NCBI GenBank assembly: GCA_947480015.1
Contig: CANKBS010000010.1
Span: forward strand, 45,413 to 109,412
From: Sphingobacteriaceae bacterium
Lineage (GTDB): Bacteria > Bacteroidota > Bacteroidia > B-17B0 > Aurantibacillaceae
DNA length: 64,000 nucleotides
Direction of reading: 5' to 3'
The notes below the pieces were generated by a model. That model did no database searches. It saw nothing but the letters and a program-made list of their open reading frames with translations, and was not told the DNA's origin. Below, piece by piece: positions 18,341 to 25,780 of this stretch (its first letter is position 1; each line of letters starts with the position of its first letter). Position numbers and translations under genes: made by a program.

Positions 18341-18835
18341 TTAAAGGTTATTTTCACTTTTTAAGTGATTTAATTGTTCTATTGCCAAATCTGTCTCGAA
18401 TCCACGTGAACGAAGGTAAGAAAGCAGTTCGAAATATTTCTTTTGAGCGTCTCCGGATTTGAGAAGGCTCTGTTTTTTTTCAATGATTTTTAATATGACC
18501 ATTTCATAATCTCGGTCATTGATAGTCGTTAAAGCCTTTTGGATAAGGTAATCCGACACTTTGTGTTTTTTTAATTCGAGCTTTATTTTAATTCTACCCC
18601 AGCGTTTTATTCTAAATTTCCCACTGGTTAAAGCCAGCGCAAAACGTTCTTCATTTAAAAAATTTTCCGCTATTAACGTTGCAATGATATCTTCTACATC
18701 CTCCAAAAACAAGCCATAGTCATACAGCTTTTGTCTTGTTTCATGTTGTGACCTTTCCTGATAAGCACACCATTGTTTGATTTTATGATGAGCCATTTCG
18801 TGTGATAGCTTTATTTTACTTACTTTGTAATCCAC
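18341..18835 (-). CDS. recX: Regulatory protein RecX
   Basis: Modulator that binds and usually inhibits RecA filaments. The 164-residue protein has the RecX helical repeats: CAYQERSQHETRQKL near the N-terminus, LNEERFALALTSGKFRIKRWG in the middle, and YLRSRGFETDLAIEQL at the end. The frame opens at a GTG (18835); an internal ATG at 18796 is an alternative start, since the conserved part begins after it. It is the first gene of a two-gene unit with the SDR protein; recA is not in the window. Confidence 0.9.
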   Translation of the reverse strand: MDYKVSKIKLSHEMAHHKIKQWCAYQERSQHETRQKLYDYGLFLEDVEDIIATLIAENFLNEERFALALTSGKFRIKRWGRIKIKLELKKHKVSDYLIQKALTTINDRDYEMVILKIIEKKQSLLKSGDAQKKYFELLSYLRSRGFETDLAIEQLNHLKSENNL

Positions 18836-18873
18836 AAAAATCTAAAAACAAAGAAAGCGTTTAAATTCTAATT

Positions 18874-20211
18874 ATGCCAAGCCCTCCGCAACAATTTTTA
18901 AACAGTTTGAGGCATCTTGATCATTTTGATGAAAAGGCCTTTGTAAAGGTACACGAAGAAGAAATGAAGATTACTTCCATTCGTTTAAATCCTTACAAAA
19001 AAACGGAGCTTGATTTCGAGCTAAACGAAGCTGTAAACTGGTGTTCAGATGCCTTTTATTTAAATCAGCGTCCTTCTTTTACCCACGACCCCTTGTTTCA
19101 AGCAGGATGTTATTATGTGCAAGAAGCCGGCAGTATGTTTTTGGAATATGCCCTCAAACAATGCATTGATTTCACAAAAAACCTTAAGGTTCTTGATTTA
19201 TGCGCCTCACCAGGTGGCAAAAGCACGCTTATAAATTCAATGCTTAATGAAGAAAGTTTGTTGGTAGCCAACGAACTTATTAAATCACGGGCCGATGTAT
19301 TGGCCCAAAACTTGAGCAAATGGGGAACCTCTAATACGGTAGCTACCAATAACGATCCTCAGAGATTTTCTGATTTTGGATCTTATTTTGATTTGTTGGT
19401 GATTGATGCACCGTGCAGTGGTAGCGGTCTTTTCAGGAAACAACCCGATGCTATCGATGAATGGTCTGAAAACAATGTAGCCATGTGTAGTATTCGTCAG
19501 CGTAAAATTCTTAGCGATGCCCTGCCATGCCTTAAAGAAGATGGTTTATTATTTTATAGCACCTGTTCCTATTCTGAAGAAGAAAATGAAAAAGTGGTGA
19601 ATTACCTGATCGAAGCATGCGGCATGGAGTTCGTTTCTCTCAGTGTTGAAAAGGCTTGGGGCATAGTTGAAACCGGACTTGGATACCGTTTCTACCCGAA
19701 TAAAACCCAGTCAGAAGGCTTTTTTTGTGCGCTTCTCAGAAAAACAAAAAATGAATCAACATACGTTGTTAATAAAAAAAAACAAGATTTAATTTGTTCT
19801 AAATCTGAACTCGAAATTCTCTCGCCTTTTTTAAAAAAATGTCCACATCGTATCATCAAAAAAAACGATCGATTTCATTTAACAAATAATGCGGTTGCCG
19901 AATTTTTAATACAATTTGACAAACAGTTTTATTTTAAAAAAGCTGGCAGTTTAATGGGGGAAATAAAAGGAAAGGACATGGTTCCGGATCATGAATTAGC
20001 CTTAAGTGTATGGCTCTCTGAAGAAATTAATGCCTGTGAACTCAGTTCGGAAGAGGCCTTGAAATTTTTGAAAAAAGAAAGCTTTTTAGCGCATGAAAAC
20101 GCCAAAGGTTTGCAACTTATCCGTTTCAAAAAACAAGGCTTGGGATGGGCCAAAATTTTACAGAACCGAATTAATAATTATTTACCCAACGGACTTCGGA
20201 TTTTAAAGTAA
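18874..20211 (+). CDS. NOL1/NOP2/sun-family rRNA (cytosine-C5) methyltransferase, RsmF-like
   Basis: SAM-dependent RNA m5C methyltransferase. Over 445 residues, the SAM loop LDLCASPGGKST lies near 108, DAPCSGSGLFRKQ (motif IV cysteine) near 179, and YSTCSYSEEENE (motif VI, nucleophilic cysteine) near 228. A long C-terminal region (about 300-445) resembles the PUA-like tail of RsmF/YebU-type enzymes, which modify 16S rRNA. RsmB is less likely because the N-terminal NusB-like domain is absent. It is divergent from recX. Confidence 0.88.
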   Translation: MPSPPQQFLNSLRHLDHFDEKAFVKVHEEEMKITSIRLNPYKKTELDFELNEAVNWCSDAFYLNQRPSFTHDPLFQAGCYYVQEAGSMFLEYALKQCIDFTKNLKVLDLCASPGGKSTLINSMLNEESLLVANELIKSRADVLAQNLSKWGTSNTVATNNDPQRFSDFGSYFDLLVIDAPCSGSGLFRKQPDAIDEWSENNVAMCSIRQRKILSDALPCLKEDGLLFYSTCSYSEEENEKVVNYLIEACGMEFVSLSVEKAWGIVETGLGYRFYPNKTQSEGFFCALLRKTKNESTYVVNKKKQDLICSKSELEILSPFLKKCPHRIIKKNDRFHLTNNAVAEFLIQFDKQFYFKKAGSLMGEIKGKDMVPDHELALSVWLSEEINACELSSEEALKFLKKESFLAHENAKGLQLIRFKKQGLGWAKILQNRINNYLPNGLRILK

Positions 20212-20258
20212 GCCTTTAATTAAATTCTTGAAGATATTTTTGAAATAATAGATATTTA

Positions 20259-20289
20259 TTTGTTGAGTTGAAAAGATTTAGTACATTTG
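20259..20289 (+). promoter_or_regulatory. Promoter of the tRNA-tuf cluster
   Basis: TTTG (20259-20262) and TACATTTG (20282-20289) are separated by 19 nt, a textbook Bacteroidota promoter. The first tRNA starts 41 nt downstream. Confidence 0.8.
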
Positions 20290-20307
20290 CAATCCCTTTT
20301 TGAGGGG

Positions 20308-20330
20308 TAGTTCTTTAAAATGTGAAAAAA
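20308..20330 (+). promoter_or_regulatory. boxA-like leader motif before tRNA-Thr(TGT)
   Basis: AGTTCTTTAAAATGTGAAAAAA precedes the tRNA; TGTTCTTTAAAACGATTGAAAAAA precedes tRNA-Thr(GGT) at 20769-20792. GTTCTTTAAAA resembles the boxA antitermination element bound by NusB/S10 in stable-RNA leaders. The functional reading is inferred. Confidence 0.45.
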
Positions 20331-20403
20331 GCCGAAGTAGCTCAGCTGGTAGAGCCACTGATTTGTAATCAGTAGGTCGGGGGTTCGAGTCCCTTCTTCG
20401 GCT
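20331..20403 (+). tRNA. tRNA-Thr (anticodon TGT)
   Basis: A 73-nt cloverleaf: acceptor GCCGAAG/CTTCGGC, D-arm AGCTCAGCTGGTAGAGC, anticodon stem ACTGA/TCAGT with TGT at 20364-20366, and T-arm GGGGTTCGAGTCCC. CCA is not encoded. First gene of the cluster. Confidence 0.97.
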
Positions 20404-20416
20404 CTGTTTTTTGAAA

Positions 20417-20497
20417 GGGGATATACCAGAGTGGCCAAATGGGACAGACTGTAAATCTGTTGTTTCGACTTCGGAGGTTCGAATCCTCCTGTCCCCA
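20417..20497 (+). tRNA. tRNA-Tyr (anticodon GTA)
   Basis: An 81-nt class II tRNA with a long variable arm. Acceptor GGGGATA pairs with TGTCCCC. The anticodon stem ACAGA/TCTGT has GTA at 20451-20453. T-arm GGAGGTTCGAATCCTCC. Confidence 0.97.
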
Positions 20498-20525
20498 CTG
20501 AGTAACTGTGGTTGTTTAGTCAAAA

Positions 20526-20598
20526 GCGAAAGTAGCTCAATTGGTAGAGCTCCAGCCTTCCAAGCTGGAGGTTGCGGGTTCGAGACCCGTCTTTCGCT
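20526..20598 (+). tRNA. tRNA-Gly (anticodon TCC)
   Basis: A 73-nt cloverleaf: acceptor GCGAAAG/CTTTCGC, anticodon stem CCAGC/GCTGG with TCC at 20559-20561, T-arm GCGGGTTCGAGACCCGT. The next 130 nt hold no gene that I can support. Confidence 0.97.
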
Positions 20599-20728
20599 CC
20601 AAAATTAAGTTTGAGCCGCTGCTCAGAGTTAATTTTAAGAGAATTAAGAAATACGCCTTCCTGATGGCTGTTAGGAAAAGAGGCGACAAAAACACAAAAA
20701 ACTTGGCTATACGGTTCGAGTGTTTTTG

Positions 20729-20753
20729 AAAGTCCCAAAAAGAGGGACTTTTG
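20729..20753 (+). terminator. Hairpin between tRNA-Gly and tRNA-Thr(GGT)
   Basis: AAAGTCCC (20729-20736) pairs with GGGACTTT (20744-20751) over a 7-nt A-rich loop, followed by only TGG. It may be a weak terminator, a processing site or an anti-termination target. The poor T run argues against an efficient terminator. Confidence 0.5.
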
Positions 20754-20822
20754 GCATGTGAAGTGGGTTGTTCTTTAAAACGATTGAAAAAACGGCTTTA
20801 GTGAAAGCTAAAATTAAAAAAA

Positions 20823-20894
20823 GCTGTTGTAGCTCAGTGGTAGAGCACCTCCTTGGTAAGGAGGAGGTCGGCAGTTCAATCCTGCTCAACAGCT
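20823..20894 (+). tRNA. tRNA-Thr (anticodon GGT)
   Basis: A 72-nt cloverleaf: acceptor GCTGTTG/CAACAGC, anticodon stem CCTCC/GGAGG with GGT at 20855-20857, T-arm GGCAGTTCAATCCTGC. It is 60 nt ahead of tuf, and preceded by its own boxA-like leader. Confidence 0.97.
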
Positions 20895-20954
20895 CTAATA
20901 AGTTGAAATACTAATTAAAATAAAATATAAACAACAAAAGTAAAAATAACAACT

Positions 20955-22142
20955 ATGGCAAAAGAAAAATTCGACCGTTCCAAACCTCACGTAAACATTG
21001 GAACTATAGGTCACGTAGATCACGGTAAAACTACTTTGACTGCAGCTATTACTACGGTATTGGCAAGTAAAGGTTGGGCAGAAGTTCGTGACTTCTCATC
21101 AATTGACAACGCTCCTGAAGAAAAAGAACGTGGTATCACCATCAACACTTCACACGTAGAGTATTCAACGGCTGTCCGTCACTACGCACACGTTGACTGT
21201 CCTGGTCACGCCGATTACGTTAAAAACATGGTTACTGGTGCTGCCCAAATGGATGGTGCTATTTTAGTAGTTGCTTCAACTGATGGACCAATGCCACAAA
21301 CACGTGAACATATCCTTTTAGCTCGCCAAGTAGGTGTGCCTAAAATTGTTGTGTTTATGAACAAAGTTGACATGGTAGAAGATGCTGAGTTATTAGACTT
21401 AGTTGAAATGGAAATCCGTGAATTATTAACTTTCTATAAATTTGACGGTGACACTACTCCAATTATTCGTGGTTCAGCTTTAGGTGGATTAAACAACGAT
21501 CCAATCTGGGTTCCAAAAATTCTTGAATTAATGGATGCTGTTGACAGCTATATTCCAATTCCTCCACGTGAAAAAGATAAGCCGTTTTTGATGCCGGTTG
21601 AAGACGTGTTCACGATTACTGGTCGTGGTACTGTTGCTACTGGACGTATCGAAACAGGTGTAATCAACTCTGCTGATCCGGTTGAGATCATTGGTATGGG
21701 AGCTGAAAAATTAAACTCTACTGTAACAGGTGTTGAGATGTTCCGTAAAATTTTAGATTACGGTGAAGCCGGTGATAACGTAGGTTTATTATTACGTGGT
21801 GTTGAGAAAAAAGACATCAAACGTGGTATGGTTATTATTAAGCCAGGTACTGTAAAACCACATGCTAAATTCAAAGCAGAGGTTTACATCTTGAAAAAAG
21901 AAGAAGGTGGTCGTCATACACCATTCCAAAACAAATACCGTCCTCAATTCTATTTCCGTACAACTGACGTTACCGGAGAAATTGAATTAGAAGCTGGACG
22001 CGAAATGGTTTTACCTGGAGATAACGTAACTATCACTGTTAATTTAATTAACCCAATTGCTATGGATAAAGGCTTACGTTTTGCGATTCGCGAAGGTGGC
22101 CGTACTGTAGGAGCTGGTCAGGTAACTGAAATTTTAGACTAA
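20955..22142 (+). CDS. tuf: Elongation factor Tu
   Basis: GTPase that brings aminoacyl-tRNA to the ribosome. The 395-residue protein shows G1 GHVDHGKTT (19-27), the DCPGHADY G3 motif, NKVDM G4, SAL G5, and the C-terminal [15 protein letters not shown]. It sits in the same transcription unit position as in many bacteria, between the tRNA block and secE. Codons look strongly biased (many GGT, CGT, TTA), as expected of a highly expressed gene. A terminator-like hairpin follows. Confidence 0.99.
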   Translation: MAKEKFDRSKPHVNIGTIGHVDHGKTTLTAAITTVLASKGWAEVRDFSSIDNAPEEKERGITINTSHVEYSTAVRHYAHVDCPGHADYVKNMVTGAAQMDGAILVVASTDGPMPQTREHILLARQVGVPKIVVFMNKVDMVEDAELLDLVEMEIRELLTFYKFDGDTTPIIRGSALGGLNNDPIWVPKILELMDAVDSYIPIPPREKDKPFLMPVEDVFTITGRGTVATGRIETGVINSADPVEIIGMGAEKLNSTVTGVEMFRKILDYGEAGDNVGLLLRGVEKKDIKRGMVIIKPGTVKPHAKFKAEVYILKKEEGGRHTPFQNKYRPQFYFRTTDVTGEIELEAGREMVLPGDNVTITVNLINPIAMDKGLRFAIREGGRTVGAGQVTEILD

Positions 22143-22160
22143 GCCATAGTCATAAATATA

Positions 22161-22206
22161 GGCAAAATGGCACCCAATTTTGGGTTGCCATTTTGCTATT
22201 TTTAGT
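22161..22206 (+). terminator. Terminator-like hairpin after tuf
   Basis: GCAAAATGGCACCCA (from 22162) pairs with TGGGTTGCCATTTTGC (to 22196) around AATTT, with one bulged base, followed by TATTTTTAG. It separates tuf from tRNA-Trp and secE. Confidence 0.75.
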
Positions 22207-22308
22207 CGGGCCTAAAATTTGTTAAATTACCATAAAAAACCATGAAGCGAATCGTAGATTACTTCATCGTAAAAACTGCCGAGTAGACCAATGGTCACTT
22301 TGCTAAAT

Positions 22309-22379
22309 ACGGGTGTGGTGCAATGGTAGCATACCGGTCTCCAAAACCGTTGATGGGAGTTCGAATCTCTCCACCCGTG
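22309..22379 (+). tRNA. tRNA-Trp (anticodon CCA)
   Basis: A 71-nt cloverleaf: acceptor ACGGGTG/CACCCGT, discriminator G as expected for Trp, CCA at 22341-22343, T-arm GGGAGTTCGAATCTCTC. It is directly ahead of secE, a frequent arrangement. Confidence 0.96.
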
Positions 22380-22387
22380 CAAGAACA

Positions 22388-22457
22388 GTTGTTAGTTCTT
22401 AGTTTTTAGTTTTCAATACTAACGACTAAAAACCAAACATTAAAAACTTAAAACTAA
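22388..22457. repeat. Imperfect inverted repeat before secE
   Basis: TTAGTTCTTAGTTTTTAG on the left and ACTAAAAACC / TTAAAACTAA on the right can form a long AT-rich stem. The make-up is the same as at 11237-11310. Confidence 0.6.
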
Positions 22458-22462
22458 TAAAG

Positions 22463-22657
22463 ATGAGCAAAATAGGAACTTATTTATCGGAAACTAAAAA
22501 CGAATTAGTAAATAAAGTGAGTTGGCCAACTTGGCCCGAACTGCAAAGCAGTGCTATTGTTGTAATGATTTCTTCGGTGATCATTGCTTTGGTGGTTTTT
22601 GGGATGGATTTTGTTTTTGAAGTACTTATGAAACAAGCTTACGAGATTATTAAATAA
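22463..22657 (+). CDS. secE: Preprotein translocase subunit SecE
   Basis: Small essential clamp of the SecYEG channel. The 64-residue protein has the short amphipathic N-terminal part with the signature NKVSWPTWPEL (about 17-27), followed by a single transmembrane helix (about 31-52). This is the short one-helix form common outside gammaproteobacteria. It lies 27 nt before nusG, as is nearly universal. Confidence 0.95.
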   Translation: MSKIGTYLSETKNELVNKVSWPTWPELQSSAIVVMISSVIIALVVFGMDFVFEVLMKQAYEIIK

Positions 22658-22684
22658 TTTAAGTAGCTAATAAAAAAATTATAA

Positions 22685-23251
22685 ATGGCTGATTTAGTTA
22701 AAACCGATCTTTCTGCAAAAAAATGGTACGTGGTGCGCGCCATCAGTGGCCAGGAGAAAAAGGTAAAACAATATATTGAAGTTGAAATTACCCGTTTAAA
22801 ATTAAACGATTATGTTTCACAGGTATTAATACCAACAGAAAAAGTTATTCAGATCCGTAACGGAAAAAAAACAACCAAAGAGCGTTCGTTTTACCCGGGT
22901 TACGTATTAATTGAAGCTGTTTTAGCGGGTGAAGTGCCTCACGTGATTAAAAACATTACCGGAGTAATTGGATTTTTAGGTGAAACCAAAGGTGGTAATC
23001 CTGTTCCAATGCGTTTAAGCGAGGTAAACCGTATCTTAGGTAAAGTAGATGAATTGGTTGAAAGTGAAGGTACTGTTACCACTAACTACACCATTGGCGA
23101 GTCGGTAAAAGTAATTAACGGGCCATTCAATGGTTTTAACGGGGTGATTGAAGAAGTGATGGAAGACAAACGTAAGATTAAGGTTACCGTTAAAATTTTC
23201 GGTCGTAAAACACCGGTTGAACTTAATTTTGGTGAGGTTGAATTAGAATAG
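22685..23251 (+). CDS. nusG: Transcription termination/antitermination protein NusG
   Basis: RNA polymerase-associated factor linking transcription to Rho and ribosomes. The 188-residue protein has the NGN domain (KKWYVVRAISGQEKKVK near 12-28, FYPGYVLIEA near 75) and the C-terminal KOW domain (GESVKVINGPFNGFNGVI, about 139-156). The downstream 174-nt spacer carries a REP-like element before rplK. Confidence 0.97.
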   Translation: MADLVKTDLSAKKWYVVRAISGQEKKVKQYIEVEITRLKLNDYVSQVLIPTEKVIQIRNGKKTTKERSFYPGYVLIEAVLAGEVPHVIKNITGVIGFLGETKGGNPVPMRLSEVNRILGKVDELVESEGTVTTNYTIGESVKVINGPFNGFNGVIEEVMEDKRKIKVTVKIFGRKTPVELNFGEVELE

Positions 23252-23263
23252 GCTTCTACGAGA

Positions 23264-23284
23264 TGACTTCGACAAGCTCAGTCA
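23264..23284. repeat. REP-like element TTCGACAAGCTCAG
   Basis: A palindrome-flanked copy, TGACT....AGTCA around TTCGACAAGCTC, in the nusG-rplK spacer. Related copies lie at 34014-34053, 34895-34922 and 51171-51317. Confidence 0.65.
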
Positions 23285-23425
23285 GCTTTGAGAAAAATTA
23301 GAATGAAATAAACAAATTGATGATTAATTAGTTTAAGAATGAAATGAGCGCTTTGCTGCTTCCAACTCAAAGTAAATTGCTTCTTAAACGAACGATCTCA
23401 GTAAAACAAATAAACAAATAAAAAA

Positions 23426-23863
23426 ATGGCAAAAGAGTTATCAGCAATTGTAAAATTGCAAATCAAAGGTGGAGCTGCTAACCCCTCGCCTCCGATTGGT
23501 CCTGCATTAGGTGCCAAAGGTGTTAACATTATGGAGTTTTGCAAACAGTTTAATGCAAGAACTCAAGAAAATGCAGGTAAAGTATTACCTGTTATTATTA
23601 ATGTTTACACTGACAAGTCGTTTGATTTCGTTATCAAACGTCCGCCTGTTGCAATTCAAATCCTAGAGGTAACCAAAATTAAGGCAGGATCTGCAACCAG
23701 TAACCGTAAAAAAGTAGGCGCATTAACTTGGGAACAAGTACGTGCGATTGCTGAAGATAAAATTGTTGACATGAATTGTTTTACAATTGAATCGGCGATG
23801 AACATGGTAGTAGGAACTGCGCGTAGTATGGGAGTTACAGTAACAGGTGAAAAACCTTACTAA
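23426..23863 (+). CDS. rplK: 50S ribosomal protein L11
   Basis: Component of the ribosomal GTPase centre. The 145-residue protein contains [19 protein letters not shown] at about 10-29 and the C-terminal RNA-binding part ending [10 protein letters not shown]. First of the L11-L1-L10-L12 ribosomal block. Confidence 0.98.
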   Translation: MAKELSAIVKLQIKGGAANPSPPIGPALGAKGVNIMEFCKQFNARTQENAGKVLPVIINVYTDKSFDFVIKRPPVAIQILEVTKIKAGSATSNRKKVGALTWEQVRAIAEDKIVDMNCFTIESAMNMVVGTARSMGVTVTGEKPY

Positions 23864-23884
23864 TCCATTAATTAATTATTAACC

Positions 23885-23912
23885 GGTGAGGCCGATAGGA
23901 AATCGCTTCACC
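23885..23912 (+). promoter_or_regulatory. Strong hairpin between rplK and rplA
   Basis: GGTGAGG pairs with C-TTCACC, and inner CGAT pairs with ATCG over an AGGAA loop, giving about 11 pairs with a bulged C. There is no T run, so it is not a terminator. A ribosomal-protein binding site or processing site is possible; neither is shown. Confidence 0.5.
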
Positions 23913-23935
23913 AACTAAAAAAACAAGCTTAAGAA

Positions 23936-24628
23936 ATGGCAACGTTGACTAAAAAAAGAAAGGCTGTTATCGGCAAATACGACGCTAACAAGTCTTACTC
24001 CGTAGCTGAAGCGTCAAAAATTGTGAAAGATATCACCACTACAAAATTTGATGCATCAGTGGATCTTGCGATCCGTTTAGGAGTTGACCCTCGCAAAGCT
24101 AATCAAATGGTGCGCGGCACTGTTACCTTACCTCACGGTACTGGTAAAACCATGCGTGTTTTGGCTATCGTAACTCCTGATAAGGAAGCGGAAGCAAGAG
24201 CAGCAGGTGCTGACTTCGTTGGATTAGACGAATACATTGAAAAAATTAAAGGTGGATGGACAGATGTGGATGTAATTATCACCATGCCTTCTGTTATGGG
24301 TAAAGTTGGTGCATTAGGACGTGTGTTAGGCCCTCGAGGTTTAATGCCTAACCCTAAAACCGGAACTGTAACCATGGACATTGGTAAAGCAGTTACCGAC
24401 TCTAAAGGTGGTAAAATCGACTTTAAAGTAGACAAAGCAGGCATTATTCACGCCGGTGTTGGTAAAGTGTCGTTTGATGCTGCTAAATTAACCGAAAACG
24501 CGAATGAGTTGCTTCAAACTATTATTAAGTTAAAGCCATCCAGTGCAAAAGGAACTTACGTGAAATCAATTACCTTGAGTAGCACAATGAGTCCAGGTGT
24601 AACCATCGATCCTAAATTATTCTCTTAA
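23936..24628 (+). CDS. rplA: 50S ribosomal protein L1
   Basis: L1-stalk protein and, in many bacteria, a translational repressor of the rplK-rplA message. The 230-residue protein has [19 protein letters not shown] near 42-60 and the [15 protein letters not shown] signature near 132-146. It ends 14 nt before rplJ. Confidence 0.98.
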   Translation: MATLTKKRKAVIGKYDANKSYSVAEASKIVKDITTTKFDASVDLAIRLGVDPRKANQMVRGTVTLPHGTGKTMRVLAIVTPDKEAEARAAGADFVGLDEYIEKIKGGWTDVDVIITMPSVMGKVGALGRVLGPRGLMPNPKTGTVTMDIGKAVTDSKGGKIDFKVDKAGIIHAGVGKVSFDAAKLTENANELLQTIIKLKPSSAKGTYVKSITLSSTMSPGVTIDPKLFS

Positions 24629-24642
24629 AAAACTGCTAAAAA

Positions 24643-25140
24643 ATGAATAAAACCGAAAAAACACAGGTAATAGAGCAGTTGGTTGAAAAATTAAACGCCA
24701 ACAATAAGATCTATTTAGCAGATTGTTCCACTTTAACAGTTGAAAAAGTAAATGCGTTCCGTAAACAATGTTTCGAGAAAAAAATCTCGATAACAGTAAT
24801 TAAAAACACCTTACTTAAAAAAGCAATTGAAAGAGCAAACGACAGTAAGTTAGCCGAATTAATTCCAGCCTTAAAAGGAGAAACCGCTTTAATTTTTACC
24901 GATGTATCTAATGCACCGGCAAAAGTCATTAAGGAATTCCGCAAAGGCAATCAAAAACCTGCTTTAAAAGCAGCGTATGTTGAGGACATGATTTTCATCG
25001 GCGACAGTCAGTTGGATGCTTTAGTAGGCTTAAAATCTAAAAACGAATTAATTGGTGATATCATTGCATTATTGCAATCGCCAATTCAACGCGTTATGGG
25101 TGCTTTGGAAAACAAAGGCGGCGAAGACGCAGCAGCTTAA
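24643..25140 (+). CDS. rplJ: 50S ribosomal protein L10
   Basis: Base of the L7/L12 stalk. The 165-residue protein has the N-terminal rRNA-binding domain (FRKQCFEKKISITVIKNTLL near 29-48) and the C-terminal helix that binds L7/L12 dimers (LIGDIIALLQSPIQRVMGAL). Confidence 0.97.
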   Translation: MNKTEKTQVIEQLVEKLNANNKIYLADCSTLTVEKVNAFRKQCFEKKISITVIKNTLLKKAIERANDSKLAELIPALKGETALIFTDVSNAPAKVIKEFRKGNQKPALKAAYVEDMIFIGDSQLDALVGLKSKNELIGDIIALLQSPIQRVMGALENKGGEDAAA

Positions 25141-25195
25141 ACTGTTAATTGAAGTTGAGCTCAGATTCGCTTCATGATAAAGAAAAAACAATCTG

Positions 25196-25217
25196 GCGAC
25201 TTGATAAAATTAGTCGC
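25196..25217 (+). other. Small hairpin in the rplJ-rplL spacer
   Basis: GCGACT (25196-25201) pairs with AGTCGC (25212-25217) over a 10-nt AT loop. No T run. The 149-nt spacer otherwise holds nothing recognisable; the hairpin may be an mRNA processing or stability element. Confidence 0.4.
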
Positions 25218-25289
25218 AAAACAATTAAATAAATAAATTAACAACGCTGAAAGATATTAAAATTAATTTCAGCACAAATAAAAAATAAA

Positions 25290-25661
25290 ATGGCAGATAT
25301 TAAATCATTAGCTGACACATTAGTTAGCTTAACAGTAAAAGAAGTACAAGAATTAGCAAAAGTATTAAAAGACGAGCATGGTATCGAACCAGCTGCTGTA
25401 GCGGTTGTTGCAGGTGGCAGTGGAGCTGGTGCTGAAGCTGCATCTGTAAAAACATCTTTTGACGTTATGTTATTAGAAGCAGGTGGTGCTAAATTAGGAG
25501 TTGTGAAAGTTGTAAAAGACTTAACCGGTTTAGGCTTAAAAGAAGCTAAAGACTTAGTTGACGGAGCTCCTAAAGCTGTTAAAGAAGGTGTTGGCAAAGA
25601 AGAAGCTGAAGCAATTAAAAAGGCTTTAGAAGATGCTGGTGCTAAAGCGGAAATTAAATAA
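25290..25661 (+). CDS. rplL: 50S ribosomal protein L7/L12
   Basis: Stalk protein that recruits translation GTPases. The 123-residue protein has an N-terminal dimerisation helix, an Ala/Gly hinge ([15 protein letters not shown] near 37-51), and the C-terminal domain with [20 protein letters not shown]. Followed by a strong hairpin before rpoB. Confidence 0.98.
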   Translation: MADIKSLADTLVSLTVKEVQELAKVLKDEHGIEPAAVAVVAGGSGAGAEAASVKTSFDVMLLEAGGAKLGVVKVVKDLTGLGLKEAKDLVDGAPKAVKEGVGKEEAEAIKKALEDAGAKAEIK

Positions 25662-25679
25662 TTCTGTAAAATCTACTAG

Positions 25680-25720
25680 AAAATGATCCCGCTGCGGCGG
25701 GATCATTTTCCTGTTTTTTT
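25680..25720 (+). terminator. Terminator/attenuator between rplL and rpoB
   Basis: A perfect 13-bp stem (25680-25692 with 25697-25709; core GATCCCGC/GCGGGATC) with a TGCG loop, followed by CCTGTTTTTTTAG. The position matches the classical rplL-rpoB attenuator, which lowers rpoBC expression relative to ribosomal proteins. Confidence 0.85.
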
Positions 25721-25780
25721 AGTTAAAAACAGTGAGCTTTGAAGAAGTCCAAATTGTATTAATTTAATATCTAAATAACA

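Noticed and set aside
20725..20753. Second promoter upstream of tRNA-Thr(GGT): TTTG and GACTTTTG
   Set aside because: Spacing is 17 nt and the -7 box lacks its first T; it also overlaps a hairpin. Kept only as an alternative in the leader finding.
20256..20889. Several ORFs of 60-81 codons on both strands over the tRNA block, including minus-strand ones reading GTRTPDLLITNQ and SRIELPTSS
   Set aside because: They are reverse-strand or same-strand translations of the tRNA genes, a well-known source of spurious proteins in databases.
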